This document shows positions 27,588 to 35,415 of a stretch of 64,000 bases of DNA, one piece after another (the stretch's first letter is position 1; every line of letters starts with the position of its first letter). The position numbers and the translations under genes are program-made. This stretch comes from Effrenium voratum (Eukaryota; Sar; Dinophyceae; Suessiales; Symbiodiniaceae): the NCBI GenBank assembly GCA_963377175.1, contig CAUJNA010003750.1:119534-183533 (forward strand), read 5' to 3'. The notes beneath the pieces are model-generated. The model did no database searches, had not been told where the DNA came from, and saw only the letters and a program-made list of their open reading frames with translations.

Positions 27588-27716
27588 TTATAACTTAAGT
27601 TCAGGATAATAATTCAATTGATGACCATTAAATTGTGTATATATCGTATCTCTTTCATGCATTATTTTAAAAATAATATTAATATCTCTCACTGTATTTT
27701 GAACATTAAACTTTTT
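27588..27716 (-). pseudogene. Truncated 3' end of the 47341 gene inside the left inverted repeat
   Basis: On the minus strand this segment encodes the last 42 codons and stop of the protein encoded at 47341-47883, differing by about one residue (Lys to Gln). It lacks the rest of the gene: similarity ends at 27716, where unrelated GC-richer sequence begins. Either the inverted repeat simply includes the tail of that gene, or the left copy was once longer and was cut by the insertion next to it. Confidence 0.85.
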
Positions 27717-28057
27717 AATCGCCATGGGTAAGAAGCAAGGCGGTGCATCCAACAACATGGAGCCGTGAAAGCCTCACCTTTTCCAATGCCTGATGCTGTG
27801 CTTGCTTGTGCTCACGGTCTCAGTTGAAACAGCACCAGAATTAGCATGCTCCCATGCGCATATGAGCATACCACCATGCGCATATGAGCATACCACCATG
27901 CACATATGAGCATACCACAATGAGCATATGAGCATACCACCATGAGCATATGAGCATACCACCATGAGCATATGAGCATGCAACCATGAGCAAATAAGCA
28001 TTCCACCAAGAGCAAGCGAGCATTTTGAACGTGGGTTTTTGGGTTTCCCTTCAAATA
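27717..28057. other. GC-richer, host-like insertion inside the viral element
   Basis: About 340 bases of host-like composition separate the left inverted repeat from the first viral gene. The end contains TTTTTGGGTTTCCCTTCAAA, which resembles the core of the host dispersed repeats. A start codon at 27723 opens only a 14-codon frame (MGKKQGGASNNMEP). No duplication at the insertion edges is evident. A nested host repeat or captured host fragment is the simplest reading. Confidence 0.55.
27853..28024. repeat. 22-bp tandem repeat, about 7.5 copies
   Basis: The phrase TATGAGCA recurs at 27861, 27883, 27905, 27927, 27949 and 27971, exactly 22 bases apart, with two decayed copies after it. The unit reads roughly TATGAGCATACCACCATGAG plus CA. 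The last units carry more substitutions. There are no spacers, so it is a minisatellite, not a CRISPR array. Confidence 0.9.
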
Positions 28058-28091
28058 CTCATTAAAATATCACTAATGAGTAAATGCAACT

Positions 28092-28364
28092 TTATGAATA
28101 AAGTTGCGTTTCCTCGTCATAGTCAATTTGATAAAATGTCATAGTTGAAGCCTTCGGTTCTTTAATTTCTTTGTTATTAAGTTTGTTTAAATAAATATTT
28201 CTTTTATTTTTATATTCACCATTGGTTATATCTACTTCTTTACTTTGATAACTGTTTGTTAAAGGTTTCTTCTTTCCCATTTCTTGCAAGATTTCTAAAA
28301 TATTCTTATTCTGTTCTAAAACCTTGTTCAGTTTTTTAACCATCTTTTCTAATCCTTCATCCAT
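28092..28364 (-). CDS. Hypothetical viral protein, 90 aa
   Basis: A Lys/Glu/Asn-rich, highly charged small protein (starts MDEGLEKMVKKLNKVLEQNK) whose first 35 residues look like a short amphipathic helix or coiled coil. It is the leftmost gene of the element. The start is preceded by an AT-rich TATATATATTT string typical of this element's genes. No family is recognised; position and base use indicate it belongs to the element. Confidence 0.6.
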   Translation of the reverse strand: MDEGLEKMVKKLNKVLEQNKNILEILQEMGKKKPLTNSYQSKEVDITNGEYKNKRNIYLNKLNNKEIKEPKASTMTFYQIDYDEETQLYS

Positions 28365-28437
28365 GTAAATATATATATTATATTATAAAATAAAACTTTT
28401 AAAACTAAACTTTTATTTTACAAAATCATATATCATT

Positions 28438-28929
28438 TTAAGTCAATTCAAAATTAGTTATTGTGTAACTCGTTAGATTTTTATTCAATTTACCAATTAA
28501 ATTACAAATAATAGTTTTTCTAAATTTTGAATATTTATGAAACTTTTCAATATTATCTGTAATATAAATTATTAAACATTTAATACATTCAAACACATTA
28601 ACAACATTAATGTTACTATTTTTGTAAATATTATTCATTTTTCTCAATGTAATTTCATAAAACTGAATAGCATTTTTATTATCATAATTAGCAATAAATC
28701 TTAAAGTATATGAATATATTCTTTTACAATAAAATTTTAAATCTGATTGTTCAAATAAATCAGCATAATTAATAGAATTATAAAACATGTTAAAATCAAT
28801 TTTGCTATTTCTAAAGTCATTAACAAAATTAATTAATATATCATTTTCGTTATATTCTTCAATAAAATTATTTAACTTCAATTCTTTTACATCAATGAAT
28901 TTAATAATATTATTTATAACATCTTGCAT
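28438..28929 (-). CDS. Hypothetical viral protein, 163 aa
   Basis: An Asn/Ile-rich, probably helical protein with scattered Cys and no recognised domain. It lies between two other small minus-strand genes in the left arm, separated by 73 and 30 bases, so the four genes may share transcription. Its AT-rich codon use matches the rest of the element. No function can be assigned. Confidence 0.65.
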   Translation of the reverse strand: MQDVINNIIKFIDVKELKLNNFIEEYNENDILINFVNDFRNSKIDFNMFYNSINYADLFEQSDLKFYCKRIYSYTLRFIANYDNKNAIQFYEITLRKMNNIYKNSNINVVNVFECIKCLIIYITDNIEKFHKYSKFRKTIICNLIGKLNKNLTSYTITNFELT

Positions 28930-28959
28930 TATAAATAATAATAGACATAATTTTAATTA

Positions 28960-29319
28960 TTATTTTTTCATCATTTCGCGTATCGTTTCCTGTGTTTCCT
29001 TATCGCCATTATCGGATGGAGTAACTCCCCTCCCAAAGCGTATAGCAATATTATGAACATCTGTTTCTAAGTTTATACTGTCTTTAGTTTTATCAATATT
29101 CATTTTCTTATCATTCTTACTTATTTTGAAGCTTGTTGGAATACACGAACATTTACAGTTTCCTTTCTTTTGTATTTCTAATTCATTTTTCATTTCTAAG
29201 ATCTTTTTACACATTGGACAAGCAAACTCAATAACTGATGTTTCTTTAACAATTTCTTCTTTTTCTTCATCAGTTGAAGAAACAACTGATTCTGTCTTAT
29301 TCTTTTTCTTTCTTCCCAT
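28960..29319 (-). CDS. Putative zinc-binding viral protein, 119 aa
   Basis: A Lys-rich N-terminus (MGRKKKNKTE) leads to CPMCKKIL at about residues 34-41 and CKCSC at about 55-59, a plausible four-Cys zinc site. The rest is charged and likely disordered. The basic N-terminus suggests nucleic-acid binding or nuclear targeting, which is inference. It sits in the minus-strand left-arm cluster. Confidence 0.65.
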   Translation of the reverse strand: MGRKKKNKTESVVSSTDEEKEEIVKETSVIEFACPMCKKILEMKNELEIQKKGNCKCSCIPTSFKISKNDKKMNIDKTKDSINLETDVHNIAIRFGRGVTPSDNGDKETQETIREMMKK

Positions 29320-29476
29320 TTATATTAATATTTACATTTTTATTTTTGATATATTGTATCACAAACTTAATTAATTCTAAAACAAAATAACATATTTTTT
29401 AAATCTATTATCAGTTATAACAACTTGTTCTAAATTCTCTACTTCATCTATTATATTAATATAATTTGAATAACTC

Positions 29477-29662
29477 CTATTCATATAAATAATAAGATAA
29501 ATTATTTTTCATTTCTGCCTTTCTCTTCTTGTAAAGTTTTTTCATTGTATCGTCTCTATTCCATCTATATTCTACAAATTTCTGATGATGTTTTGAATTT
29601 AGATGTTTAAATAAATATTTGCTATCATAAGTTTTACAACAATTGCAATGGATAACAGTCAT
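29477..29662 (-). CDS. C2H2-type zinc-finger viral protein, 61 aa
   Basis: The N-terminal half reads CNCCKTYDSKYLFKHLNSKHH, with a CxxC pair and two His spaced as in a C2H2 finger (about residues 6-25). The C-terminal half is basic (MKKLYKKRKAEMKN). A small DNA- or RNA-binding protein is likely. It is transcribed away from the packaging ATPase gene across a GC-richer intergenic patch. Confidence 0.7.
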   Translation of the reverse strand: MTVIHCNCCKTYDSKYLFKHLNSKHHQKFVEYRWNRDDTMKKLYKKRKAEMKNNLSYYLYE

Positions 29663-29704
29663 ATAATAATAAGATAATAATTATTTAAATTATTTAATTT
29701 TATT

Positions 29705-29915
29705 ATTTTCATGCATAATAGAATATTGGTGGGGCACAGCACTTGGGGTTTTCATTGCACACGCGAGCGAGATACAAACTAATTAGCGTCAATGCTTTAT
29801 TGATTGAAGCAATGGAAAACCTGTTCCATTTTTATGATATTCGCCATCAGCATATCATAAAAATGATGGTCGCGTTAGCACGCGAGGCTCGTTCCTCACG
29901 TCCATTTAATAATAA
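29705..29915. promoter_or_regulatory. GC-richer structured intergenic patch between divergent genes
   Basis: This stretch lies between the zinc-finger gene and the ATPase start and is visibly richer in G and C than the rest of the element. It contains successive inverted repeats: AATGGAA/TTCCATT (about 29811-29830), ATTTTTATGATAT/ATATCATAAAAAT (about 29828-29864) and an imperfect CGCGAGG/CCTCACG (about 29882-29900). A TTG-initiated extension of the ATPase frame covers it but its residues do not look viral. A structured regulatory RNA or captured sequence is possible. Confidence 0.4.
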
Positions 29916-29967
29916 TTACAAGTTAATTTTTAAATATAATTTTCTATATTTCTTTAATATCAACTAT

Positions 29968-30732
29968 ATGACAGATGTTCCAATAATAAAACCAATAAAC
30001 ATAACTGAATATGAATTCAAACAATCTAAATCTGAGCACGTGCCAAAATTACCATTTAGAAGTATTATAGTTGCGAGTTCGACGGGAGGCAAAACAGTTT
30101 TAGTTCAGAATCTTATTTTAAATGTTTATAGAAATTCATTTGCAAGAATATTTATATTTTCACCCAGCGTTCATAATGACCCAACTTTTACAGAAGTTAA
30201 AAAATACATCAGGGATGAATTGCACGTAGATGATGAAAAAGAACAAATATATTTTGATAATTATAATCCAAGTGATTTAGAAAATGTAATTGAAAGACAG
30301 AAGAAAATAATTAATTATATGAAATCTAAAAAGATAAAGAAACTGCATTCAATATTAATCGTTATAGATGACCACGCAGACGATCCTAAATTTGTTAGAT
30401 ATAGTAAATTATTACATGGATTATTTACAAGAGGTAGGCACGATGCAGTAAGTGTAATTTGTTCAACACAGAAATATAATGTGTTGGCGCCTATCATTCG
30501 TTTAAATGCCAGTTCATTATATATTTTTAGGTTGAAACATGCCAGTGAATTAATGAGTTTTATTGAAGAAAATAGCGCCATTGTTGACACACAGCAATTA
30601 TTAGATATGTATCATCAAGCAGTGAATGACGCACCTTATAGTTTCTTCTATGTGAATATGAATGCTAAGAATGTGAATGACATGTTTTTTCTCCGTTTTG
30701 AACAGGCATTTCAAATTACAAATGATGAATAA
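29968..30732 (+). CDS. A32/FtsK-HerA-type genome packaging ATPase
   Basis: A 254-residue P-loop ATPase that would drive DNA into the capsid. Walker A is ASSTGGKT (residues 36-43), Walker B is ILIVIDDHADD (129-139), and the conserved RGRH (155-158) followed by STQ (166-168) is typical of the A32-like packaging ATPases of Polintons, PLVs, virophages and nucleocytoplasmic viruses. I start at ATG 29968 (MTDVPIIKPI) because that gives the usual family length. The frame extends upstream to a TTG codon, but that part overlaps the structured intergenic patch. The gene is intact. Confidence 0.93.
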   Translation: MTDVPIIKPINITEYEFKQSKSEHVPKLPFRSIIVASSTGGKTVLVQNLILNVYRNSFARIFIFSPSVHNDPTFTEVKKYIRDELHVDDEKEQIYFDNYNPSDLENVIERQKKIINYMKSKKIKKLHSILIVIDDHADDPKFVRYSKLLHGLFTRGRHDAVSVICSTQKYNVLAPIIRLNASSLYIFRLKHASELMSFIEENSAIVDTQQLLDMYHQAVNDAPYSFFYVNMNAKNVNDMFFLRFEQAFQITNDE

Positions 30733-30760
30733 AGATATTCTAATTTAATATATATATAAT

Positions 30761-30994
30761 ATGCTAATGAAACTATGTAGATGTGGTGGATTTTATCGTA
30801 GAGGTAATTACAATTTTCATACTAATTCTTGGATACATAAACTTTATAAAGTGTTAAAAAGACGACCAACAGACGAGGAATTATTAAGATTTCAAAATAA
30901 CTTTGTTGATGAAGAAGATTTAATAGATGATATGTGTAGCAATGCCTCAACAAAATTACCAGAAGATGAAATGACAGATTATGATAGTAATTAA
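30761..30994 (+). CDS. Hypothetical Cys/His-containing viral protein, 77 aa
   Basis: It begins MLMKLCRCGGFYRRGNYNFH, with CxCGG and nearby His residues, so a metal site is possible. The second half is acidic (EEDLIDDMC, PEDEMTDYDSN). It follows the ATPase by 28 bases on the same strand and has a TATATATATAAT string directly before the start codon. No family recognised. Confidence 0.6.
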   Translation: MLMKLCRCGGFYRRGNYNFHTNSWIHKLYKVLKRRPTDEELLRFQNNFVDEEDLIDDMCSNASTKLPEDEMTDYDSN

Positions 30995-31023
30995 TAATAT
31001 TAATGTATGTTAATATTATCAAT

Positions 31024-31251
31024 TTAGAATAAGGAATAGCTACATAAATTTAAGGCAGGAAATTTATAATATGTTTTATCTTTTTTACATTCATTAACTT
31101 TTTCTAATTTATTTATTATTGCTTTCAATGAATTTATTTGTAGAATATCAATTCTTGACATTTCACTTATCGTATTTACATCTATATCTTTTATTACTTT
31201 AATAGCCTCTTCGTCATCAATTTCTACTGGTTTTGATTTACTTGAACCCAT
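31024..31251 (-). CDS. Candidate N-myristoylated viral protein, 75 aa
   Basis: The N-terminus MGSSKSKP fits the eukaryotic N-myristoylation signal (Gly2, Ser/small at 6, basic after), so the protein may be lipid-anchored to membranes. The remainder is charged and helical, with no domain. It lies downstream of the structural genes on the same strand. The start is preceded by TATATATA in this orientation. The membrane role is inference. Confidence 0.6.
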   Translation of the reverse strand: MGSSKSKPVEIDDEEAIKVIKDIDVNTISEMSRIDILQINSLKAIINKLEKVNECKKDKTYYKFPALNLCSYSLF

Positions 31252-31262
31252 TATATATAATA

Positions 31263-32078
31263 TTATTTAGATTTTAATTTTTCAAAATTATATTTGTGTT
31301 TTTCTTCTCCGTCTTCTTCTTCTTCGTCTTCAGTTGGTGCTGGTATTTCTGTTGGACTTTCAGATGAAGAACTATGAACAGTAATAGGTGGAGAACTATG
31401 AACACTAACAATTTCATTAGAAGAACTACTGCTACCTTGTGCATTTCCTGCTGTTATTTGATTAACTAAATCTGCGATATTTATTGTTGTTGCAATTGCG
31501 CTATGTGATAAGTTTAATATTACATCTGCTACTGTAGCGCCGTTGTGTAGCATTATTTCTATCATGTTTGTCAGTTTGAACTTCTTTTCTTCTTCATCGC
31601 TGTCCTCCTCGTCTGGTGGTTTCTTTGGCGGTGGTTCTGGTGGTTTGTTGTTGTCGAGCATTTTAGTAAAGGCTGACACCATTGTGTCGCGTTGGTTTTT
31701 CAGTGTTTGTGTTGCTTGCGTTCTTGTTGGTTCATGTCTTTTGTATGTGTTGTGCCAAAAGTTTTTAAGCATTATTTTAAACATATTATCTTGGTTTTCC
31801 TTTACCTTAAACGCTTCAAATGTCATATTTAATTGTTGATTTGCATCATTATATAACTTTTCGTCAGTCTCTCTGGTTTCTGTTGCAATTGTATCTGTAT
31901 TGGTTGCAATGTCAATAAATTCTCTCGGTATGCCTTTTTTCATCATTTTCGGTGGTTGTATTGTTGTTGGTGTGTTTGGTTTTGTTAGGTTATGTATTGA
32001 AAAACTGTCGTCGTGATCATAATTATCATTGAACTTCTGCTTCTTTCTTTTCAGTATATTTTTAGTTAATATTATCAT
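31263..32078 (-). CDS. Hypothetical low-complexity viral protein, 271 aa
   Basis: A basic N-terminus (NILKRKKQKFNDNY) is followed by a helical middle, a Pro/acidic segment (PPEPPPKKPPDEEDSDEEE), a conserved-looking helical segment (about 165-205) and a Ser/Glu-rich tail. No known domain. Position between the myristoylated protein and the 336-residue protein, in the capsid-side cluster, suggests a virion or assembly role, which is inference. Confidence 0.6.
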   Translation of the reverse strand: MIILTKNILKRKKQKFNDNYDHDDSFSIHNLTKPNTPTTIQPPKMMKKGIPREFIDIATNTDTIATETRETDEKLYNDANQQLNMTFEAFKVKENQDNMFKIMLKNFWHNTYKRHEPTRTQATQTLKNQRDTMVSAFTKMLDNNKPPEPPPKKPPDEEDSDEEEKKFKLTNMIEIMLHNGATVADVILNLSHSAIATTINIADLVNQITAGNAQGSSSSSNEIVSVHSSPPITVHSSSSESPTEIPAPTEDEEEEDGEEKHKYNFEKLKSK

Positions 32079-32098
32079 TATTATTATTATTTATATTT

Positions 32099-33109
32099 TT
32101 ATTTCTTACCTTTACCCTTAAAACTTGCCTTGAGTTCTTCTATTCTACCTTTGCTTAAATTTGCTATCCATCCGCCATTATCAATAGTGTCTAAAATCAT
32201 ATCCACTAAATATTCTTTGTATGTTCTCGCCTTGCCTCTTCCCTTTTGTTTCAATTCTTCTTGTATTTCGCTTTCTTCTGGCACTTGAATTCCTCTTAAA
32301 TAAAACTGAAATTTAATATCATTTACTGTTAAATTAGGGTTGTCTTTCCAGTAAGCGGGACTAATAGTATTATCTATTGTTGTTTTAAATACTGGCGTCA
32401 TTGGCAATGGTGGTGGTTGTTGGGCTGTTGAACTTGATGCTCCTGTTGCTTGTTGAACTGATGTCGCGTGCAAATTGTCATCTACTGCTCGAGGTGATAG
32501 TTCAACATCTTCTACGCGCATCGTTTGCTGGTCGTCTGCTACTGCTCCACCTGCTGGCGCTTGTCGTGGTTCTGTTGGTGCTGATTGTTTGTTTGTCACC
32601 ATTCTATGAAATAATGTCCCGCCCATATCTCTTAAATTTGATGCCATCGCTCTGCCTACCTCTTCCGCCCTCCGCTTTGTTGCAGTTGCTATATCTTGTA
32701 ATTGTGTATCTACCATTGCCTCGTGTTGTCTTGTCGTTTGTTGTGGTGTTGAAAAATCATATTCGTCTGCTATTGCTTGGTCGTTTGTATGCTGTGGTGT
32801 ATCTGTATCCATCTTATGAACTGCATAAGTGTGTCCGTTTCTGTGTGCTTCCCGTCTCATCATTATCTCTCTCATTTGCCTGTCTAATATTCTCATTTGT
32901 TGGTCTTTCAATAATTCTAAATGGTCGCTTCCATCAAAAAAACTGCCTTGAGGACTTGCTTTAAAAAAGGTAGCATCTCTGTTTGGTAGTTTTCCCGTTA
33001 TTAAATCATTTTCGCCAATTAGACCTACAATTTCTTCATAAGTGGGGCGTCGTTTCAATCCAAATTTTGCATATGGATTTATTAATTCTAAACTTGCTGT
33101 AGTTGCCAT
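32099..33109 (-). CDS. Putative virion-associated protein, 336 aa
   Basis: The N-terminal ~70 residues (NPYAKFGLKRRPTYEEIVGL, PNRDATFFKASPQGSFFDGS) look well ordered, followed by Gln/Met/Arg-rich helices, a Thr/Pro/Ala-rich low-complexity middle, and an ordered C-terminus (NDIKFQFYLRGIQVPEESE, KARTYKEYLVDMILDTIDNG) ending in a basic KGKGKK tail. I do not recognise a named family. Location two genes downstream of the major capsid gene makes an internal virion protein plausible. Confidence 0.6.
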   Translation of the reverse strand: MATTASLELINPYAKFGLKRRPTYEEIVGLIGENDLITGKLPNRDATFFKASPQGSFFDGSDHLELLKDQQMRILDRQMREIMMRREAHRNGHTYAVHKMDTDTPQHTNDQAIADEYDFSTPQQTTRQHEAMVDTQLQDIATATKRRAEEVGRAMASNLRDMGGTLFHRMVTNKQSAPTEPRQAPAGGAVADDQQTMRVEDVELSPRAVDDNLHATSVQQATGASSSTAQQPPPLPMTPVFKTTIDNTISPAYWKDNPNLTVNDIKFQFYLRGIQVPEESEIQEELKQKGRGKARTYKEYLVDMILDTIDNGGWIANLSKGRIEELKASFKGKGKK

Positions 33110-33226
33110 ATTGATATAATATTAATTAGAAAATATTGTTAATAATATTTTTGTGAAACATATTATTAATAATAAGATGTTATTGTTAATAATATTTTTT
33201 TGTGAAAAATATTATTAATCTATATC
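33110..33226. promoter_or_regulatory. Nested AT-rich inverted repeats between structural genes
   Basis: Two similar hairpin-forming units, each TTAATAATATTTTT...TATTATTAA around a TGTGAAA loop, lie in tandem, enclosed by an outer TTGATATA/TATATCAA pair. They separate two minus-strand genes and could mark transcript ends or a promoter. AT-richness makes chance palindromes common, but this nesting is longer than elsewhere in the element. Confidence 0.4.
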
Positions 33227-33234
33227 AATATATT

Positions 33235-33585
33235 TTAAGTAAATATTAACTTTTTTGTATCTTCATACCATTTATTTAAATGTTCTTTTGTTGCGTGTGG
33301 TAAGTTAGGACGATATAATTCGCCCATCATTCTATCCAGCTCATTTACATAGTTTGCTCTCTTGTTTCCTTCGTCAATCTTTTTCCTTAATGCTACTGAT
33401 GCTTCTTGTGAATTTCTTAATTTCATTTGTTCATGTAGATGTTTTAGATATTCTGTATCTTTTAGATCAAATGGACTATATTTAATTTGTGAGGATTGTA
33501 AAAATACTTTACCTTTATTTTTCTTATTATTTATTTTGTGGAATTTATACATTATATATTTATCATAGATTTTAATTTTAATCAT
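33235..33585 (-). CDS. Hypothetical viral protein overlapping the capsid gene end, 116 aa
   Basis: A basic, helical protein. Its first possible ATG (33585) overlaps the last codons of the major capsid frame by 8 bases; an in-frame ATG at 33552 (MYKFHKINNKKNKG) avoids the overlap. Residues ~60-110 (NSQEASVALRKKIDEGNKRA, ELYRPNLPHATKEHLNKWYE) look ordered. No family recognised; tight linkage to the capsid gene suggests co-expression. Confidence 0.6.
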   Translation of the reverse strand: MIKIKIYDKYIMYKFHKINNKKNKGKVFLQSSQIKYSPFDLKDTEYLKHLHEQMKLRNSQEASVALRKKIDEGNKRANYVNELDRMMGELYRPNLPHATKEHLNKWYEDTKKLIFT

Positions 33586-34104
33586 AGAGCAGACTCCCGC
33601 TTTCGCGTAATTCCAGAACAGACTCCGAAATCATATGCACAAATAATTCTCGCACATCTTCATTATCTGTCAGTGCTCTGTTACTTCCTTTTAGTTTAAA
33701 AACGAGTAAGCCTCCTTGTTTCGTATTCTGGCCTGTAAAATTAGTGTCCGCCATCTTTTCAAATGAAATCCCAATAACGAACTTGTCTTCTCTGTAGCGT
33801 TTATATGAAATGCTAAAGGCGTCTTGGTCAGGGTTCAAATAGTGTAATGTTCTTCGGAGGTAGTAGGCACTCTCGGCGAGGCTCTGGCATTCAAACTCTG
33901 GATATTTCTTATTATTAATTTGTAATTGCCACGTTAAATTTAAATCTTTATCTTGAAAGCCTTTACCTTGGAATCGCTCACGATCAGCGCCATCTGGATT
34001 AGGACCGTCAAAGATTCTTGAATTCATCATAGGATTGTAAAAGTAATTCCATCGCTTGTAAATATAATTATCGTGTCTGTAGTAATTATTATTATCAGCA
34101 TCTA
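33578..34104 (-). pseudogene. MCP: Major capsid protein, C-terminal jelly-roll half (frame-shifted)
   Basis: This frame carries the end of a double jelly-roll capsid protein: LNLTWQLQINNKKYPEFECQ, LAESAYYLRRTLHYLNPDQD, and FVIGISFEKM before GGLLVFKLKGSNRA. It has no credible ATG of its own at the proper place; the open frame only reaches a TTG at 34144 inside the upstream part. It lies in the -1 frame relative to the N-terminal part, offset by 2 nt at a GT dinucleotide tract. Together the two parts span about 527 codons, the normal size for PLV/virophage capsids. Confidence 0.8.
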
Positions 34105-35160
34105 CACACCTGCTCTTGGTGTGCGATACAATGTAATGAAACAACCATTTAATTTAGAAGCGGATTTAACAATGTTCATATTAATTTCATTTCCTCCCGC
34201 GTTGAATGATTGTGTCATAGTGTGATACATTGGAAATACCAATTTCAAACTTTGACCCTCTAACAAATGTTTTACTATATTATTGTTGACCGTGTTGTCC
34301 AATTGTATTACCTCAGCTCTAATGATTACGTTATTTAATTCCCACTGCGTTGAGGTGTCTCCAGTTGTGAAATAATAACCTTTGGCATCATTTTGAGTGT
34401 TGGCATCGGTTACGGTAAAAGGCGTAACTACTGGTATATGTTCATCTGATACAATTGTAAATTCCAGTTCAAGTGGAGCATAACGAAGAGGTAAATAATA
34501 ATTGCTTTCTAACAATCCGCATACTGGTTTATGCCCTAATCTCATATAACTGCCACCAGGAATTCCTGCAACTGAATGGCGAGTATATCGCGATGTTAAG
34601 TCTCCCCAATTGTTATGGTCTTTTGTAGTTGAAACTGCAACTGCCTCAGGGTCGGCAGTGGGATTGGTTCGTGTATTGACATCAATAAATTCTGCCAATC
34701 CAGTAGCATATGTGTGTCGCCAGTCATCATCCCAACGAGGATTAGCGCCACCTTCTAAATCGTCCATATCTCTGGCATCTTGACTTTTAAAGGAATTATA
34801 CAATTCACAATGCCTATTGTATTCAATAATATCCTGAACCTGTTGTCCTCCAACAGTGCATCTGTAACGACTGAAGAAGGATGATAAATTACCTAACGGT
34901 CGTAAAAAATGACTTCGTGTTCCGTCGGTGTTTTCAAGATTTGCAAATAAACGAATACTTGATAAATCAATATATGTGTTGTCTTCACCTGTTATATGAA
35001 ATCTAATATTTTTGTTTCCTGCATTTGGATTATAGACATTGCTACCTGATGGAAAATAATTAACGTGTCGTCGGTCTGTGATATATTGTGCTGTTTCTGG
35101 AAGTCCAAAATTTAGCGAGTTAATCATTGTAGTTTCTGATTCGGCGATTATATTATCCAT
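34102..35160 (-). pseudogene. MCP: Major capsid protein, N-terminal double jelly-roll part
   Basis: 352 residues with the hallmark opening of a PLV-type double jelly-roll major capsid protein: a short N-terminal arm, ARRHVNYFP-like YITDRRHVNYFPSGSNVYNP, GNKNIRFHITGEDNTYIDLS, and LPLRYAPLELEFTIVSDEH in the region joining the two jelly rolls. The frame ends at TAG 34102-34104 within a (GT)3 tract, and the rest of the second jelly roll continues in another frame (33578-34104). A 2-nt slippage indel explains this best; programmed frameshifting is less likely because no slippery heptamer is present. The gene has an ATATAT string just before its ATG. Confidence 0.88.
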
Positions 35161-35185
35161 TACTTATATATGATAAACTTAGATT

Positions 35186-35407
35186 TTATTTTTTTATTTT
35201 TATATTTTTCTTATGTGAAAGCATTGTAGTAGAATTATTTGAAGTTGTATTTTTTATAGTATTTATTAAATAATTGTTTTTTGTATCAACTATATCTTTT
35301 ATAGTATCATAATCTAAATTCTTATATTGTTTATCGTATTTTGACGGTTCTTTTGTCAGTTTCTTCTCTAATGGAATTTTGTTTTGTTTGTCTTTGTTTC
35401 TATACAT
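35186..35407 (-). CDS. Hypothetical small Lys/Asn-rich viral protein, 73 aa
   Basis: A highly basic, low-complexity protein (MYRNKDKQNKIPLEKKLTKE ... KKNIKIKK) lying 25 bases upstream of the capsid start on the same strand. A basic virion or DNA-condensing peptide is conceivable but unproven. No family recognised, and small AT-rich frames can arise by chance, so confidence is modest. Confidence 0.5.
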   Translation of the reverse strand: MYRNKDKQNKIPLEKKLTKEPSKYDKQYKNLDYDTIKDIVDTKNNYLINTIKNTTSNNSTTMLSHKKNIKIKK

Positions 35408-35415
35408 TATTAATA

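Larger units (their letters stand above)
26744..27716. repeat. Left terminal inverted repeat
   Basis: This arm matches the reverse complement of 47755-48733. The outer ~300 bases are of ordinary composition and nearly identical between arms; the middle (27047-27500) is an AT-rich array of AATAATATTTCTCAAAAAA-like units differing in length between arms; the inner part (27540-27716) is again well conserved and includes the 3' end of a gene. The motif GGGCAAGGTTA, or its complement, occurs near the outer end (26757), at 27030 and at 27564. Confidence 0.95.

Noticed and set aside
27853..28024. CRISPR-like regular repeat
   Set aside because: The 22-bp units are directly adjacent with no spacers and lie in eukaryotic DNA; it is a minisatellite.
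29743..29967. N-terminal extension of the packaging ATPase from a TTG codon
   Set aside because: No ATG, atypical residues, and it overlaps a GC-richer hairpin patch; the ATG at 29968 gives the usual family length.
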